DNA of 64,000 nucleotides from Chloroflexota bacterium (GCA_020161265.1 JAIUOC010000009.1:310001-374000), one strand, 5' to 3'; counted from the stretch's first letter, positions 1 to 8,324 are shown. A program made the numbers and translations. The notes: a model not told the origin generated them from the sequence alone.

Positions 1-1
1 G

Positions 2-925
2 CTGCCTGCGGCGCTCTCGGTGCCAAGTGTCGTAACCCTGCACGATTTGCGTATGCCCTATTTGGCTCCTAAAGTTGCGCCGTTGCGCCGCTATGTTACC
101 CGTCTGCTGATCGAAAATGCTCATGCCGTGGTGGTTACCAATGCCGAGGATGAATCGCGCTTGGCTGGCGATGCACCCAGCAGCAATCCCGATATTTATA
201 CCTTGACCCAGCCATTGGAGCCGCCAGCTCACTTAATTCCAATTGGCGCGAATATCGAGGTTGCGCCATTAGCCGACCGCCAGCAGCTACGCCAGCAGTT
301 GGGAGCCAACCCCGAAACGCTGTTATTGGGCTATTTTGGCTTGCTCAATAGCACCAAAGGCGTGCACACCATCGTTGAATCGTTGCAATATTTGCCAGCA
401 ACCACCCGCCTCGTGATTATCGGCGGTGGCACAGGCACGCCCGAAGATGAAACCTACGCTGAACAGTTACGCGCCACGATCAGCCGCCTCGAGCTTGATC
501 AGCGTATCCATTGGACGGGCTACCTGAGTGCTAGCGAGGTTTCCCGTACCTTGCAAGCACTCGATTGCGCGGCTCTGCCATTTAGCGATGGTGCATCATA
601 TCGCCGTGGTAGTTTGTTGGCGATGCTCGCCCATGGTGTGCCAACAATCACCACTCCACCGCATGTGCCAATCGATCCTTCGCTGCGCCATGAACGTGAT
701 GTGCTGTTAGTCGAGCCAGATGATGCAATTAATTTGGCTTTAGCGGTTGAGCAAATCGCCGCCAACCCCGAATTACGCCAACAATTGAGCCAAGCTGGCC
801 AACGCATCGCCTGCTCATTCCGCTGGGAAACCATTGCCCAATTGCATACGACGCTCTATCAACAATTGCTCGACGCGCAGCAAACCAAGCACGAGCATGA
901 TGAGGGGTCAGCATTCAGCGGCTAG
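2..925 (+). CDS. Family 4 glycosyltransferase, 5' truncated by window edge
   Basis: This is the C-terminal part of a GT-B fold glycosyltransferase that would move a sugar from a nucleotide-sugar donor to a cytosolic or membrane acceptor. The reading frame stays open to the window edge, so the true start lies upstream; a GTG at 20 is only an internal candidate. The motif VVTLHD near the beginning belongs to the N-terminal Rossmann domain. GYFGLLNSTKGV (about residues 104-115 counted from 20) opens the donor-binding domain, followed by LVIIGGGTG. The usual EX7E segment appears as ALPFSDGASYRRGSLL, which lacks the first glutamate, as in a divergent GT4 subgroup. The M23 peptidase gene follows after about 115 bp. 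The substrate cannot be told from sequence. Confidence 0.8.
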   Translation: MPAALSVPSVVTLHDLRMPYLAPKVAPLRRYVTRLLIENAHAVVVTNAEDESRLAGDAPSSNPDIYTLTQPLEPPAHLIPIGANIEVAPLADRQQLRQQLGANPETLLLGYFGLLNSTKGVHTIVESLQYLPATTRLVIIGGGTGTPEDETYAEQLRATISRLELDQRIHWTGYLSASEVSRTLQALDCAALPFSDGASYRRGSLLAMLAHGVPTITTPPHVPIDPSLRHERDVLLVEPDDAINLALAVEQIAANPELRQQLSQAGQRIACSFRWETIAQLHTTLYQQLLDAQQTKHEHDEGSAFSG

Positions 926-940
926 GGGTCAGAGAGACGG

Positions 941-971
941 AACCACGAAGACCACGAAGAGCACGAAGATC
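941..971. repeat. 9-bp periodic CACGAAG repeat (three units)
   Basis: Between the glycosyltransferase and the M23 peptidase lie three tandem 9-bp units of form AVCACGAAG. Related tracts occur in other gaps at 9748, 11341 and 55170. It is noncoding and is one block of a dispersed intergenic mosaic. Confidence 0.6.
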
Positions 972-1039
972 AAGGCTCATGCTGTCCGCCAAGCATTCGA
1001 CATCTGCTATACTGACGTGGCGAATGCTTGGTGAGGATT

Positions 1040-2932
1040 ATGCAACGTTTTAACCCCAAACGCTATTTCGATTTACGCAATCGGCTGCAAAGCGATCAAC
1101 AACGCCTCTGGGCTTTGTTCAGCACATTGATCATCAGTTTGGTGCTAACGACGCTGGTGCTACGGATCGCCCCACCTGCCACTGAAACTGGGCGCTTGAT
1201 TTTTCGGCCTGTTGATTCGGTGACCGAGGACGACCGCACCCAAGCTGAGCAACCACCACCAACCTTGCCCCCAGCGATCGAACCGCAAAATCTGGTCGAG
1301 GTGAGCACAGTTTTGCCTCGCGCCGCCGAAGCGCCGACGATTATCGATGATATTCGCTTTACATCCGAGCAAAATCTGACCGTCGCCAATATTCAAACTC
1401 TGCTAGATGCGCAGCCTGGCACGCTCAAAGCCGCTTTGGTAACAGTTGGCGATCGCAATTTATCGCTGGCCGAGGTTGTGGTTGGCCAAGCTTATTTGTA
1501 TAGTCTTAATCCCAAGTTGCTACTAGCCTTGCTCGAATTTCAACAAGGCCTGCTGACCAATCCAACTCCCAACCCCGATCAACTCGATTGGGCCATGAAA
1601 TATCAGGGTGAGGATGAAAAGTGGCGCGGCTTGCATGGCCAAATTCGTTGGGCCGCCCGCGAATTGCGGCGTGGCGTGCGCGATTTCGCCTACGTTACTG
1701 AGTTGCAATATCGCGATAAAGATGTCAAAGGCCCAATTCCCGCTGGTTTAAACCCTAGCTCGTATGCTGTGGTGCGGATGTTAGCCCAAACCATGACTCC
1801 CGAAGAATTGGCGAAAGTGCTCAGCGATGGCAGTTTTGTCGCAACTTACAGCAAATTTTTCGAAGATCCCCGCCAAACGTTGGGCCAAGTGCCAGCGCCA
1901 GCAACGCCATTTTTACGTTGGCCGCTACGCAATGTCACCTATATCACCTCATTTTTTGATCACGAATATCCCTTTCTAACGCCCAATCAATCCTTGGTGA
2001 GTTGGTGGGGACGACGCGAAACCCAAATTTCCTACGATGGTCATGATGGCTGGGATTATGGTGCACGACCGCCCGAAGCAGTGGTTGCCGCCGCTGATGG
2101 CACGGTGGTTTGGGCCAGCAACTCTGATGATGGTTGCGGTGTGCCAGCTAAAGGCGTGGTGCTCGATCATGGCAATGGCTATCGCACGCTCTATTGGCAT
2201 CTCAGCGAAATTTCGGTCGAGCTTGGCCAAGCCATCAAAGGCGGCGAACAATTAGGGATTGTTGGCTCAACTGGCTGTGCGATCGGCCCACACTTGCACT
2301 TTCAAACCCAGTATCTTGGCCGCAACACCGATCCGTATGGTTGGTGCTCAAGCGAACCCGACCCCTGGAGCAGTTATCCGGTTGGCACGGCTTCGCGTTG
2401 GCTTTGGGCCGATCGCCCGAATCCTTGCGATCTTGGGCAAACCATCGCGGTTCGGCCAAGCGACCAAGGTTTTAGCCGCAGCGAGGGCAATTGGCAAAAC
2501 GCCCCGATTGGCGCTGGTGGCGAAACGCTTTGGATCACCTCGCAAATTCCCATGACCAGCACTGAAACTCTGACCGATACGATCTCGGATTTGGCAGGCG
2601 TTGCGACACCCCAACCAACCCCCAGCCAGCCACCAAGCACCGCCACTTGGCAAACCAGCATTCCCAGCGCTGGGCGCTACCGCGTATTGACCTATATTCC
2701 CTACTACTACAACGGCCACGATGATGCAGTCGCCGCCCATTATGTGATTGAACATGCCGAAGGTCGCAGCGATGTGGTGGTCAATCAGTTTGTGTATGCC
2801 AACGAATGGGCCGATCTTGGCACGTACACCTTTGACCCTAGCAAACCGGCCAAGGTCGAGCTAAGCAACGAAACCAGCATGGCCGACCAAGGGATTTGGG
2901 TTGGCACAACCGTTTGGCTACCTGCCGATTGA
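1040..2932 (+). CDS. Membrane-anchored M23 (LytM) peptidase with golvesin-like C-terminus
   Basis: This is a probable peptidoglycan hydrolase or regulator acting outside the membrane. I chose the ATG at 1040 because GGTGAGG lies just upstream; an in-frame TTG at 1028 has no such site. One membrane helix spans about residues 20-43, followed by a Pro-rich linker. The middle region contains NPKLLLALLE, reminiscent of lytic transglycosylase folds. The LytM domain (about 330-430) has GHDGWDYG (H335, D339), YWHLSE and GPHLHF (H418, H420), so the zinc ligands and catalytic histidine appear intact. The last 90 residues (from GRYRVLTYIP, then WADLGTYTF) resemble the golvesin C-terminal domain found on secreted hydrolases. 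It appears to be a single-gene unit with its own site downstream of the repeat at 941. Confidence 0.85.
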   Translation: MQRFNPKRYFDLRNRLQSDQQRLWALFSTLIISLVLTTLVLRIAPPATETGRLIFRPVDSVTEDDRTQAEQPPPTLPPAIEPQNLVEVSTVLPRAAEAPTIIDDIRFTSEQNLTVANIQTLLDAQPGTLKAALVTVGDRNLSLAEVVVGQAYLYSLNPKLLLALLEFQQGLLTNPTPNPDQLDWAMKYQGEDEKWRGLHGQIRWAARELRRGVRDFAYVTELQYRDKDVKGPIPAGLNPSSYAVVRMLAQTMTPEELAKVLSDGSFVATYSKFFEDPRQTLGQVPAPATPFLRWPLRNVTYITSFFDHEYPFLTPNQSLVSWWGRRETQISYDGHDGWDYGARPPEAVVAAADGTVVWASNSDDGCGVPAKGVVLDHGNGYRTLYWHLSEISVELGQAIKGGEQLGIVGSTGCAIGPHLHFQTQYLGRNTDPYGWCSSEPDPWSSYPVGTASRWLWADRPNPCDLGQTIAVRPSDQGFSRSEGNWQNAPIGAGGETLWITSQIPMTSTETLTDTISDLAGVATPQPTPSQPPSTATWQTSIPSAGRYRVLTYIPYYYNGHDDAVAAHYVIEHAEGRSDVVVNQFVYANEWADLGTYTFDPSKPAKVELSNETSMADQGIWVGTTVWLPAD

Positions 2933-2957
2933 CAATCCGCTTCAATAATGATACATT
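2929..2957 (+). promoter_or_regulatory. Sigma-70-type promoter overlapping the end of the M23 gene
   Basis: A perfect -35 TTGACA (2929-2934) overlaps the M23 stop codon. It is followed after 17 bp by TACATT (2952-2957), a 4/6 match to -10. The -10 lies inside the first dyad described in the next entry. An alternative -10, TATAAT, sits at 3006-3011 without a good -35. Confidence 0.5.
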
Positions 2958-3025
2958 ATATCAATAATCTGGTCGTGCAAAGCGCGGCCACTTTTTTGGC
3001 AATTCTATAATGATATACAGTATCA
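2949..3025. promoter_or_regulatory. Pair of matching dyads TGATA-N5-TATCA
   Basis: Two 15-bp inverted repeats with identical arms (TGATA, TATCA) and 5-bp spacers occupy 2949-2963 and 3011-3025. Flanks are also shared (TAA before, ATA after). They are 62 bp apart, close to six helical turns. The first overlaps the -10 and the second overlaps the start of the next gene. This is the layout of an operator pair; the regulator is unknown. Confidence 0.5.
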
Positions 3026-3621
3026 ATATGAAGCAAAATAGCCCAAATTATCAATTGCCCAAGGCTGTGCATCAAGTAGGCCGACCACTATTCGAGCAAC
3101 AATGTTGGTGTTGGGGTCACGATGTGCGGCGTAGCGCAGGCAATTTGCTGCTGGAATATGGCGCAACGCGCAGCCGTGTGCCTACCGAGCAACGGGGCAG
3201 TAGCAATTATTATTTTCAATTGAGCTGTGGAGCGAGATTGGATTTGTGGGGTTGGGGTTTGTGGTATGGCGATGGCTATGCGCCAAGCCTGTTTTTGCGC
3301 CGCGATAAACTGCAAGTTGGATTGATTGAGCGGGCAGCGCCGCTGTGTGATGTTTGGTCGCTCAGCCAAATTCCAGCCGTTCGAGCGCCGCATACTTGGG
3401 CTGAATGGCTGTGTATGACCAGCTTGCTCGGTCATTGTTGCACATGGATTGCCGCCTACGAGCAGTGGGTTATCGCGCAGGCAGGGCTTAATTATCGCCA
3501 AACATGTGTCGCCGATTGGCAGAAACCAGCCTTGCCAGCCCACGAAATGGCTGAGCGCTGGCAACAACTAAACGATTTAATTATTGCCAGCCAAGAAAAC
3601 CTCAGCCTAACTGCGGTTTAG
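3010..3621 (+). CDS. Unknown protein, Trp/Cys-rich
   Basis: I do not recognise this 203-residue protein. It is rich in Trp and Cys (QQCWCWGHDVRR near residue 30, then GNLLLEYG, later LDLWGWGLWYGDGY). It has no clear signal peptide or membrane segment, so it is probably cytosolic. Two starts are possible, ATG at 3010 or ATG at 3028. Neither has a good ribosome binding site, and the second dyad (3011-3025) lies between them. Its stop overlaps the folD stop on the opposite strand by 4 bp, so the two genes converge tightly. It appears to be controlled by the preceding promoter and dyads. Confidence 0.6.
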   Translation: MIYSINMKQNSPNYQLPKAVHQVGRPLFEQQCWCWGHDVRRSAGNLLLEYGATRSRVPTEQRGSSNYYFQLSCGARLDLWGWGLWYGDGYAPSLFLRRDKLQVGLIERAAPLCDVWSLSQIPAVRAPHTWAEWLCMTSLLGHCCTWIAAYEQWVIAQAGLNYRQTCVADWQKPALPAHEMAERWQQLNDLIIASQENLSLTAV

Positions 3622-4478
3622 GCTTGATCAGCCAACCATTGGGCAGCTTGTAAGGTGTTTTGCAGCAACATCATATTAGTGACCGGGCCAGTACCGCCTG
3701 GTACCGGGGTAATTGCGCTCGCAACCTTGCTGGCACTTTCCCAATCAACATCACCAACCACTTGGCCTTCAGCCACTTCGTTGATGCCAAAATCGAGCAC
3801 CACTGCGCCAGGTTTGAGCATCTCGCCAGTGACCAAGCCAGCCTTGCCGACCGCCGCCGCCACAATATCGCCTTGGCAAATAACCTCGGCCAAATTGGCA
3901 GTACGTGAATGGCAAATCGTGACGGTGGCATGCCGCGCCAACAACAATTGAGCCAGCGGTTTGCCGACCACATTCGAGCGGCCAACCACCACCGCATGCT
4001 TGCCAGCCAGACTAATTTGATAGCGATCGAGCAAGGCCATGCCACCAGCAGGCGTATTGGGCACAAGCGCGGTCAAGCCTTGAGCCAAGCGGCCTGCGTT
4101 GGTCGGGTGCAACCCATCAACATCCTTTTGGGGATTGAGCGCGGCTACCGCACCATCAGCCGAGAGTTGGCTAGGCAACGGCATTTGAATGATAATGCCA
4201 TGAATCGCAGAATCGTTGCTGGCTTGTTGAATTGCCGCTTCTAAGGTCGCTTGATCGCAGGTTTCTGGCAAGCGTTGCAGGGCAAAGCCAAAGCCAACCC
4301 CTTCGCATGAACGCCGAATTGAACGCACATACCAATCGGAAGCAGCATTACCCGCCACTTGAATCACCACCAATTGGGGAGCATAACCAGTGCGAGCTTT
4401 GAATTCAGCCCCTTGTTGGCTAATTTGAGCCTTCAATTCCTTGGCCAACCCACGACCATCAAGCAAAAGCGCTGTCAT
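3618..4478 (-). CDS. folD: FolD-family methylene-THF dehydrogenase with catalytic Lys replaced by Ile
   Basis: FolD normally oxidises 5,10-methylene-THF to methenyl-THF and then hydrolyses it to 10-formyl-THF. I chose the ATG at 4478 (286 residues, usual length), preceded by AAAGGATG; an in-frame extension to 4520 would run through a terminator. Family motifs are present: Tyr50 in DWYVRS, IIIQMPLP (Gln98), KDVDGLHP (Asp121), VVVGRSNVVGKP and the C-terminal ITPVPGGTGPVT. At position 54, where E. coli has the catalytic lysine of YVASKRK, this protein reads YVRSIRR, and the codon is ATT. In this family that lysine is needed for cyclohydrolase, less so for dehydrogenase activity. I infer a dehydrogenase-only enzyme. 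The adjacent upstream gene encodes an FchA-type cyclohydrolase. Confidence 0.92.
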   Translation of the reverse strand: MTALLLDGRGLAKELKAQISQQGAEFKARTGYAPQLVVIQVAGNAASDWYVRSIRRSCEGVGFGFALQRLPETCDQATLEAAIQQASNDSAIHGIIIQMPLPSQLSADGAVAALNPQKDVDGLHPTNAGRLAQGLTALVPNTPAGGMALLDRYQISLAGKHAVVVGRSNVVGKPLAQLLLARHATVTICHSRTANLAEVICQGDIVAAAVGKAGLVTGEMLKPGAVVLDFGINEVAEGQVVGDVDWESASKVASAITPVPGGTGPVTNMMLLQNTLQAAQWLADQA

Positions 4479-4489
4479 AACATCCTTTA

Positions 4490-4518
4490 CAAATAAAAGG
4501 CGGAGCCTGCGCTCCGCC
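4490..4518 (-). terminator. Intrinsic terminator or attenuator between fchA and folD
   Basis: On the minus strand an 8-bp perfect GC-rich stem (GGCGGAGC/GCTCCGCC, loop of 4) is followed directly by TTTTATTT. It lies after the fchA stop and 11 bases before the folD start codon, so it should reduce or regulate read-through into folD. Confidence 0.65.
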
Positions 4519-4534
4519 ATCGTTGGAAAACCAT

Positions 4535-5167
4535 TTAGCCCTGAAGCTGTTGATTGACTAAGGCCATCACCGCCTCAGTATCGTCGTGCAGGGTTGCAGT
4601 TAGCTTGGCAACCTCGGCACGAGTTTCGCGCACATAAAATTGATCTTCGAGCGTGTTGAGATTAATTTCAACGTTGAGCAAGGCGCTGCGTACAGCCGCT
4701 TGAGCCAAGAGCACCGCCACGCCCACATCGCTCACTGCCGCTGAATTGCCTTTTTGAGCGGCTGGGCTACACAATGGCAAAATTGCCGCTGCCGCTTGGG
4801 CCGCCCTCAATGGCACATCAGTCGCAATCCGCGTCGCTTTTTGGATGGCATCGCGGCGAATCGCAATATCGGCGGTCGTTTCACGCGGCAATTTATAGGC
4901 TGCGCTCAAACGCCGAAATGCCTCAACATCAGCATCGGCTAGCTCTTGCAATTCGCGGCGCAACGACTCAGAGCGATCCATCAAACCACGAATTTCATCC
5001 TCGACCTCGGCATATTTCTTTTTGCCAAGCGTCAGCGAACAAACCATTGAAATCAAGCCTGCGGCCATTGCCCCAGACACGGCTGCAACACTACCGCCAC
5101 CTGGCACTGGCTCCTTGGTTGCAAGCTGATCCAAAAATTCGGTGATTGGCACCTGTAATAGGGTCAT
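4535..5167 (-). CDS. fchA: FTCD_C family protein, probable methenyl-THF cyclohydrolase FchA
   Basis: The protein of 210 residues belongs to the cyclodeaminase/cyclohydrolase family (C-terminal half of formiminotransferase-cyclodeaminase), which includes stand-alone methenyl-THF cyclohydrolases. Near the N-terminus it has EPVPGGGSVAAVSGAMAAG followed by LTLGKKKY, and in the C-terminal part a long helical segment with NVEINLNTLED, all typical of the family. It starts at an ATG preceded by the strong site AAGGAGGT. It lies upstream of folD on the same strand, 57 bp away. Because that FolD lacks the cyclohydrolase lysine, this gene is a natural partner that would convert methenyl-THF to 10-formyl-THF. 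A cyclodeaminase role in histidine degradation is the alternative, but no formiminotransferase is nearby. Confidence 0.82.
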   Translation of the reverse strand: MTLLQVPITEFLDQLATKEPVPGGGSVAAVSGAMAAGLISMVCSLTLGKKKYAEVEDEIRGLMDRSESLRRELQELADADVEAFRRLSAAYKLPRETTADIAIRRDAIQKATRIATDVPLRAAQAAAAILPLCSPAAQKGNSAAVSDVGVAVLLAQAAVRSALLNVEINLNTLEDQFYVRETRAEVAKLTATLHDDTEAVMALVNQQLQG

Positions 5168-5255
5168 AACGACCTCCTTGGTGTTGAATCAAGTTCATAT
5201 TGATCGTACCACATCTAAGCATACGTGCGGTTGAACGATTATGATCCATCGTTGC

Positions 5256-5927
5256 TTAAAGTGGGCCAAACTTGATCAAGTAGAGCAACATTCCAAGGCA
5301 TAAATAGGTACCATAGGCAATATACAGCGTGCCTTCGCCTTTGATTTGGCGCAGCGCCAAAATCCCAATTGAGGCGATCCCTGCCAAACCCATGCCATAC
5401 ATCAGCGCTCCGCCAAGGTGTCGCCAACCGACGGTTGCGCCCATAAAAAAGGCCAAATAAACATCGCCTAAGCCAAACGGCGCATCAGTATCAGGAAAAA
5501 GCAGCAGCGAGCCAGCAAAAAAGAGCAAAAACAACAAGCCAGCAATCAACGAGCCAATCAGCGAATCTTTAAAGCTAATCGTTAAAAAAGCCGAGCCAAG
5601 AAACGCAACCACAGTTGCAATCATCACCAGCAGCACATCAATCAGCCGTACCTTCCAATCGACTGCGCCAACCACAATATAAACCAAGCTGATTAGATAC
5701 CAATACAAGCCTTGCAGTGAAGCACCATAATCGTGATAGCAAACCCAAGCCATCAAGCCACTGGCTGCCGCAACCAACAAACCCACCCAAGTTGGGCCAC
5801 CAAGCAAGGGGTGACGTGGCGTTGGCAAAGGATTCGCAGCTTTGGGGTCGGTGGCGATTTGGGTAATCCATGGGTTGAGGCCAAAACCAAGCGCAATTCC
5901 AACCACAAGCACAATTGCTGGCAACAT
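5256..5927 (-). CDS. A24 prepilin peptidase (peptidase domain only)
   Basis: This is an integral membrane aspartic peptidase that cleaves type IV prepilin-like leaders. The 223-residue protein has six or so hydrophobic segments. The two catalytic aspartates appear in GAVDWKVRLID (about residue 91) and in FGLGDVYLAFFMG, the GxGD motif, where the usual GDVK has become GDVY. It lacks the N-terminal methyltransferase domain with the CxxC pair seen in bifunctional PilD. The start at 5927 follows AAGGATAA and comes 7 bases after the aroE stop, so it is probably the last gene of the mltG-aroE operon. No pilin genes occur nearby, so its substrate must be encoded elsewhere. Confidence 0.82.
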   Translation of the reverse strand: MLPAIVLVVGIALGFGLNPWITQIATDPKAANPLPTPRHPLLGGPTWVGLLVAAASGLMAWVCYHDYGASLQGLYWYLISLVYIVVGAVDWKVRLIDVLLVMIATVVAFLGSAFLTISFKDSLIGSLIAGLLFLLFFAGSLLLFPDTDAPFGLGDVYLAFFMGATVGWRHLGGALMYGMGLAGIASIGILALRQIKGEGTLYIAYGTYLCLGMLLYLIKFGPL

Positions 5928-5934
5928 AGGCTGA

Positions 5935-6759
5935 TTATCCTTGTAGAGCCGCTAGAGCTGCTGCTCGCATTATTTCAAGCGGTGCAGGCTGCTTGAACCA
6001 CAAACTAAACGCCAAACCTGCTTGCCGCACCAGCATATCAAGGCCATCGTAGTGGGCCGCACCACAAGCCGCCGCTACTCGCAGCAACGGCGTTTGGCGA
6101 TAAACCGTATCGTACACCATCAAGTCAGCATGCAACAGAGCTAAATCCAGCGGCGCAGGATCAGCATCCTTCCAGCCCAACGACGTGACGTTGATCAACA
6201 AGGTTGCAGCGGCAAGTTGTTCGGCCACTCGCTGATCATCGGCAGCTAACGCCAATTCATGTGGCAAAACTAAGGCTTGAGCACTGCTGAGCGTGCGGTT
6301 GATCAGGCTAATCTGTTGGCAACCTGCATTGCGTAAAGCCCAAAGTGCCGCCCGTGCCGCCCCACCTGCGCCGAGAATCACCGCCCGTTGGTTAGCGAGA
6401 TCTGCGCCATAGGCTTGCAATGAGGCTTGCAAGGCAGGGGCATCGGTGTTATGGCCAGTCAAACTTCCATCGGCTTCACGCACAACCGTGTTGACCGCCC
6501 CAAGTTCTTGGGCAATTGCCACTGTGCGATCAAGCAAACCAGCAATCGCCACTTTATGCGGCAAGGTTACGTTGGCTCCCAGCATACCCTCAGATCGCAA
6601 ACCGCGAACGCGGGCAGGCAGATCGGCGGCGGGAGTATGCCAACGATCATACTGCTGATTAATGCCAAGCGCCTGCAACGCAGCATTGTGCATTGCAGGC
6701 GAAAGACTATGAGCGACTGGATCGCCAATGATGCCAAGAGCAGCAGCTATTTGGGACAC
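5935..6759 (-). CDS. aroE: Shikimate dehydrogenase
   Basis: AroE reduces 3-dehydroshikimate to shikimate with NADPH in the cytosolic aromatic amino acid pathway. Length (274 residues) is normal. Substrate-site motifs are intact: GDPVAHSLSPAMHNAA at residues 12-27, NVTLPHK with its catalytic lysine near residue 68, and GHNTDAPAL (the catalytic aspartate). The NADP site is GAGGAARAAL, followed by INRTLSSA. The C-terminal GLDMLVRQAGLAF is also standard. Its start overlaps the end of mltG by 13 bp, which suggests translational coupling. Confidence 0.95.
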   Translation of the reverse strand: MSQIAAALGIIGDPVAHSLSPAMHNAALQALGINQQYDRWHTPAADLPARVRGLRSEGMLGANVTLPHKVAIAGLLDRTVAIAQELGAVNTVVREADGSLTGHNTDAPALQASLQAYGADLANQRAVILGAGGAARAALWALRNAGCQQISLINRTLSSAQALVLPHELALAADDQRVAEQLAAATLLINVTSLGWKDADPAPLDLALLHADLMVYDTVYRQTPLLRVAAACGAAHYDGLDMLVRQAGLAFSLWFKQPAPLEIMRAAALAALQG

Positions 6760-7826
6760 GCCAAAAACTCTTCTTGAAATTGCAAAAATTCGCTATAGTC
6801 GTTGGTGAAGTTGTGGGTTGGGCGTTCACCAGCAGCCACACACTTGGTCACAAAATAAGTCACATCTTCGGCGGCAGGCGAGGCAGCGGCTTGCAAGGCA
6901 AACAACCCAGGCGCACTAATTGGCCCAGGTGGCAAGCCGGGGTTGACCCGCGTGTTGTACGGACCAGCAGCACTATTAATTTGTTCAACCGTTAGCTGAT
7001 CAAGCTTTGGCCACCAATTACCCGATTCACCTAAAATATACTGAATCGTTGGATCGGCTCCCAGTTGATTGCCAGCAAATTCTGGTTTCAGACGATTCCA
7101 GAAGGCGGCAGCAATCCGTGGCATTTCCTCGTTATTGCTGGCTTCGCGCTGCACAATCGAGGCTAAAGTCACCACTTCATGGACAGAGCGTCCAGTCGTG
7201 GCGCTACTCAACGGCGAATCAGCCCAGCGAATTGCAAAGGTATCGAGCATTTTGCGCACAATCTCTTCGCTAGTTGCATCAGAAAAGATTTCATAGGTAT
7301 CAGGGAAGAGATAGCCTTCCAAGGTTGCACTATCTGGCAAGCTAGATAAAAAGCTATAATCGGCCTTGAATTGCGAGCCATCACGGGCCACAGCTAAGAA
7401 ATCATCAGCACTAACGACCCCAGTCGATTCAATCACCGCCGCAATTTCTTCGATCCGCAATCCTTCAGGCACGGTAAAGCGCACCGCAGTTTGAACTTCT
7501 GGGGCAACCCGAAACATCTCTAAAATCTGATTGATCGTCATATTTGGGCTAATTTTGTAGGTGCCAGGATACAAATCGGTCTCGGCATTACGTAAATCGG
7601 CGAATACGCGGAAAACAATTGCCCGCCGCACCAAACCTTCAGATTCCAGATTGCTGCTGATCACCGCCAAACTTTCGCTAGGAGCGATGGTAAAATTTTT
7701 GGCAATATCGCTCTCGCCAGCAGGCTGAGTTAACTCACGCAGAAACAGGGTTGCAACACACGCGACAACTAGTGCGCCGATAGTGGCAACAATCAACAAA
7801 GCTCGAATTAAACGTCTCACAAGCAT
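6747..7826 (-). CDS. mltG: Endolytic murein transglycosylase MltG (YceG-like)
   Basis: MltG cleaves nascent peptidoglycan glycan strands at the outer face of the membrane. The 359-residue protein begins with a short basic segment and one membrane helix (about residues 5-28). This is followed by the YceG region, which contains FTVPEGLRIEEIAAVIE (a LysM-like subdomain) and LEGYLFPDTYEI. The catalytic glutamate lies in LASIVQREASNNEEMPRIA. The C-terminal YNTRVNPGLPPGPISAPG is characteristic. It is the first gene of the mltG-aroE-prepilin peptidase operon, with a good promoter at 7896-7924. Confidence 0.93.
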   Translation of the reverse strand: MLVRRLIRALLIVATIGALVVACVATLFLRELTQPAGESDIAKNFTIAPSESLAVISSNLESEGLVRRAIVFRVFADLRNAETDLYPGTYKISPNMTINQILEMFRVAPEVQTAVRFTVPEGLRIEEIAAVIESTGVVSADDFLAVARDGSQFKADYSFLSSLPDSATLEGYLFPDTYEIFSDATSEEIVRKMLDTFAIRWADSPLSSATTGRSVHEVVTLASIVQREASNNEEMPRIAAAFWNRLKPEFAGNQLGADPTIQYILGESGNWWPKLDQLTVEQINSAAGPYNTRVNPGLPPGPISAPGLFALQAAASPAAEDVTYFVTKCVAAGERPTHNFTNDYSEFLQFQEEFLACPK

Positions 7827-7895
7827 CCCTTATTATCTATAGGTAGCGTTGGCACACGCCAACAATCGTCGATAGCAAGCCTCAAAACCTTGGCT

Positions 7896-7924
7896 ATTAT
7901 AGCCTTGCGTTATCTATTTGACAA
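7896..7924 (-). promoter_or_regulatory. Promoter of the mltG operon
   Basis: Reading the minus strand, TTGTCA (7919-7924) and a perfect TATAAT (7896-7901) are separated by 17 bp. A small hairpin (GTTGGC-ACAC-GCCAAC) occurs at the downstream end of the leader near 7849-7864. Confidence 0.7.
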
Positions 7925-8252
7925 CAACTGCTCCTTTCACAACCAGCGTTCACCCCATCCTAATAGGCTAAATCCTTAGGCAAGCATCTCGCTAAATCCT
8001 CACCTCTAGGGGTGAGTACCAAGTCGTCTCAACGAATGGGACTCACGCTTGTTAATGAGACTGCACAACGACTAGAAGTGTTGCTATACTAACAAGTATT
8101 CTTTTTGGATTCTTTGCTGGCTTGTTGCCAGTTGGATTGCGCTTGGCTGGTTGGTACGCCTGTATCAAGATATATTCCACGATTGAGTTTAGGCTAGGAT
8201 TAATACTTGCTAGTGATTCGATCAGCGGATTGACTGAATAGCTAGCTAGTCA
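7925..8252. other. Divergent intergenic spacer, no gene seen
   Basis: This is the spacer between the divergent mltG and DUF11 gene promoters. I see no reading frame with family resemblance, no tRNA and no strong hairpin. It may hold further regulatory sites for either promoter. Confidence 0.4.
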
Positions 8253-8281
8253 TTGACATGACTTAAGGCCTGAGTCATAAT
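8253..8281 (+). promoter_or_regulatory. Promoter of the DUF11 gene with an internal dyad
   Basis: A perfect -35 TTGACA (8253-8258), a 17-bp spacer and CATAAT (8276-8281, 5/6) precede the secreted protein gene. Within the promoter an imperfect dyad ATGACT-N9-AGTCAT (8258-8278) spans the spacer, a usual place for a repressor or activator. Confidence 0.6.
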
Positions 8282-8324
8282 AGTCCTACCGACATACCAA
8301 CCAATCATCGCAGGATGGTGTTTT

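Noticed and set aside
4479-4520. N-terminal extension of FolD to 4520
   Set aside because: The added residues are translated from the terminator stem and do not resemble FolD; the ATG at 4478 has a good ribosome site.
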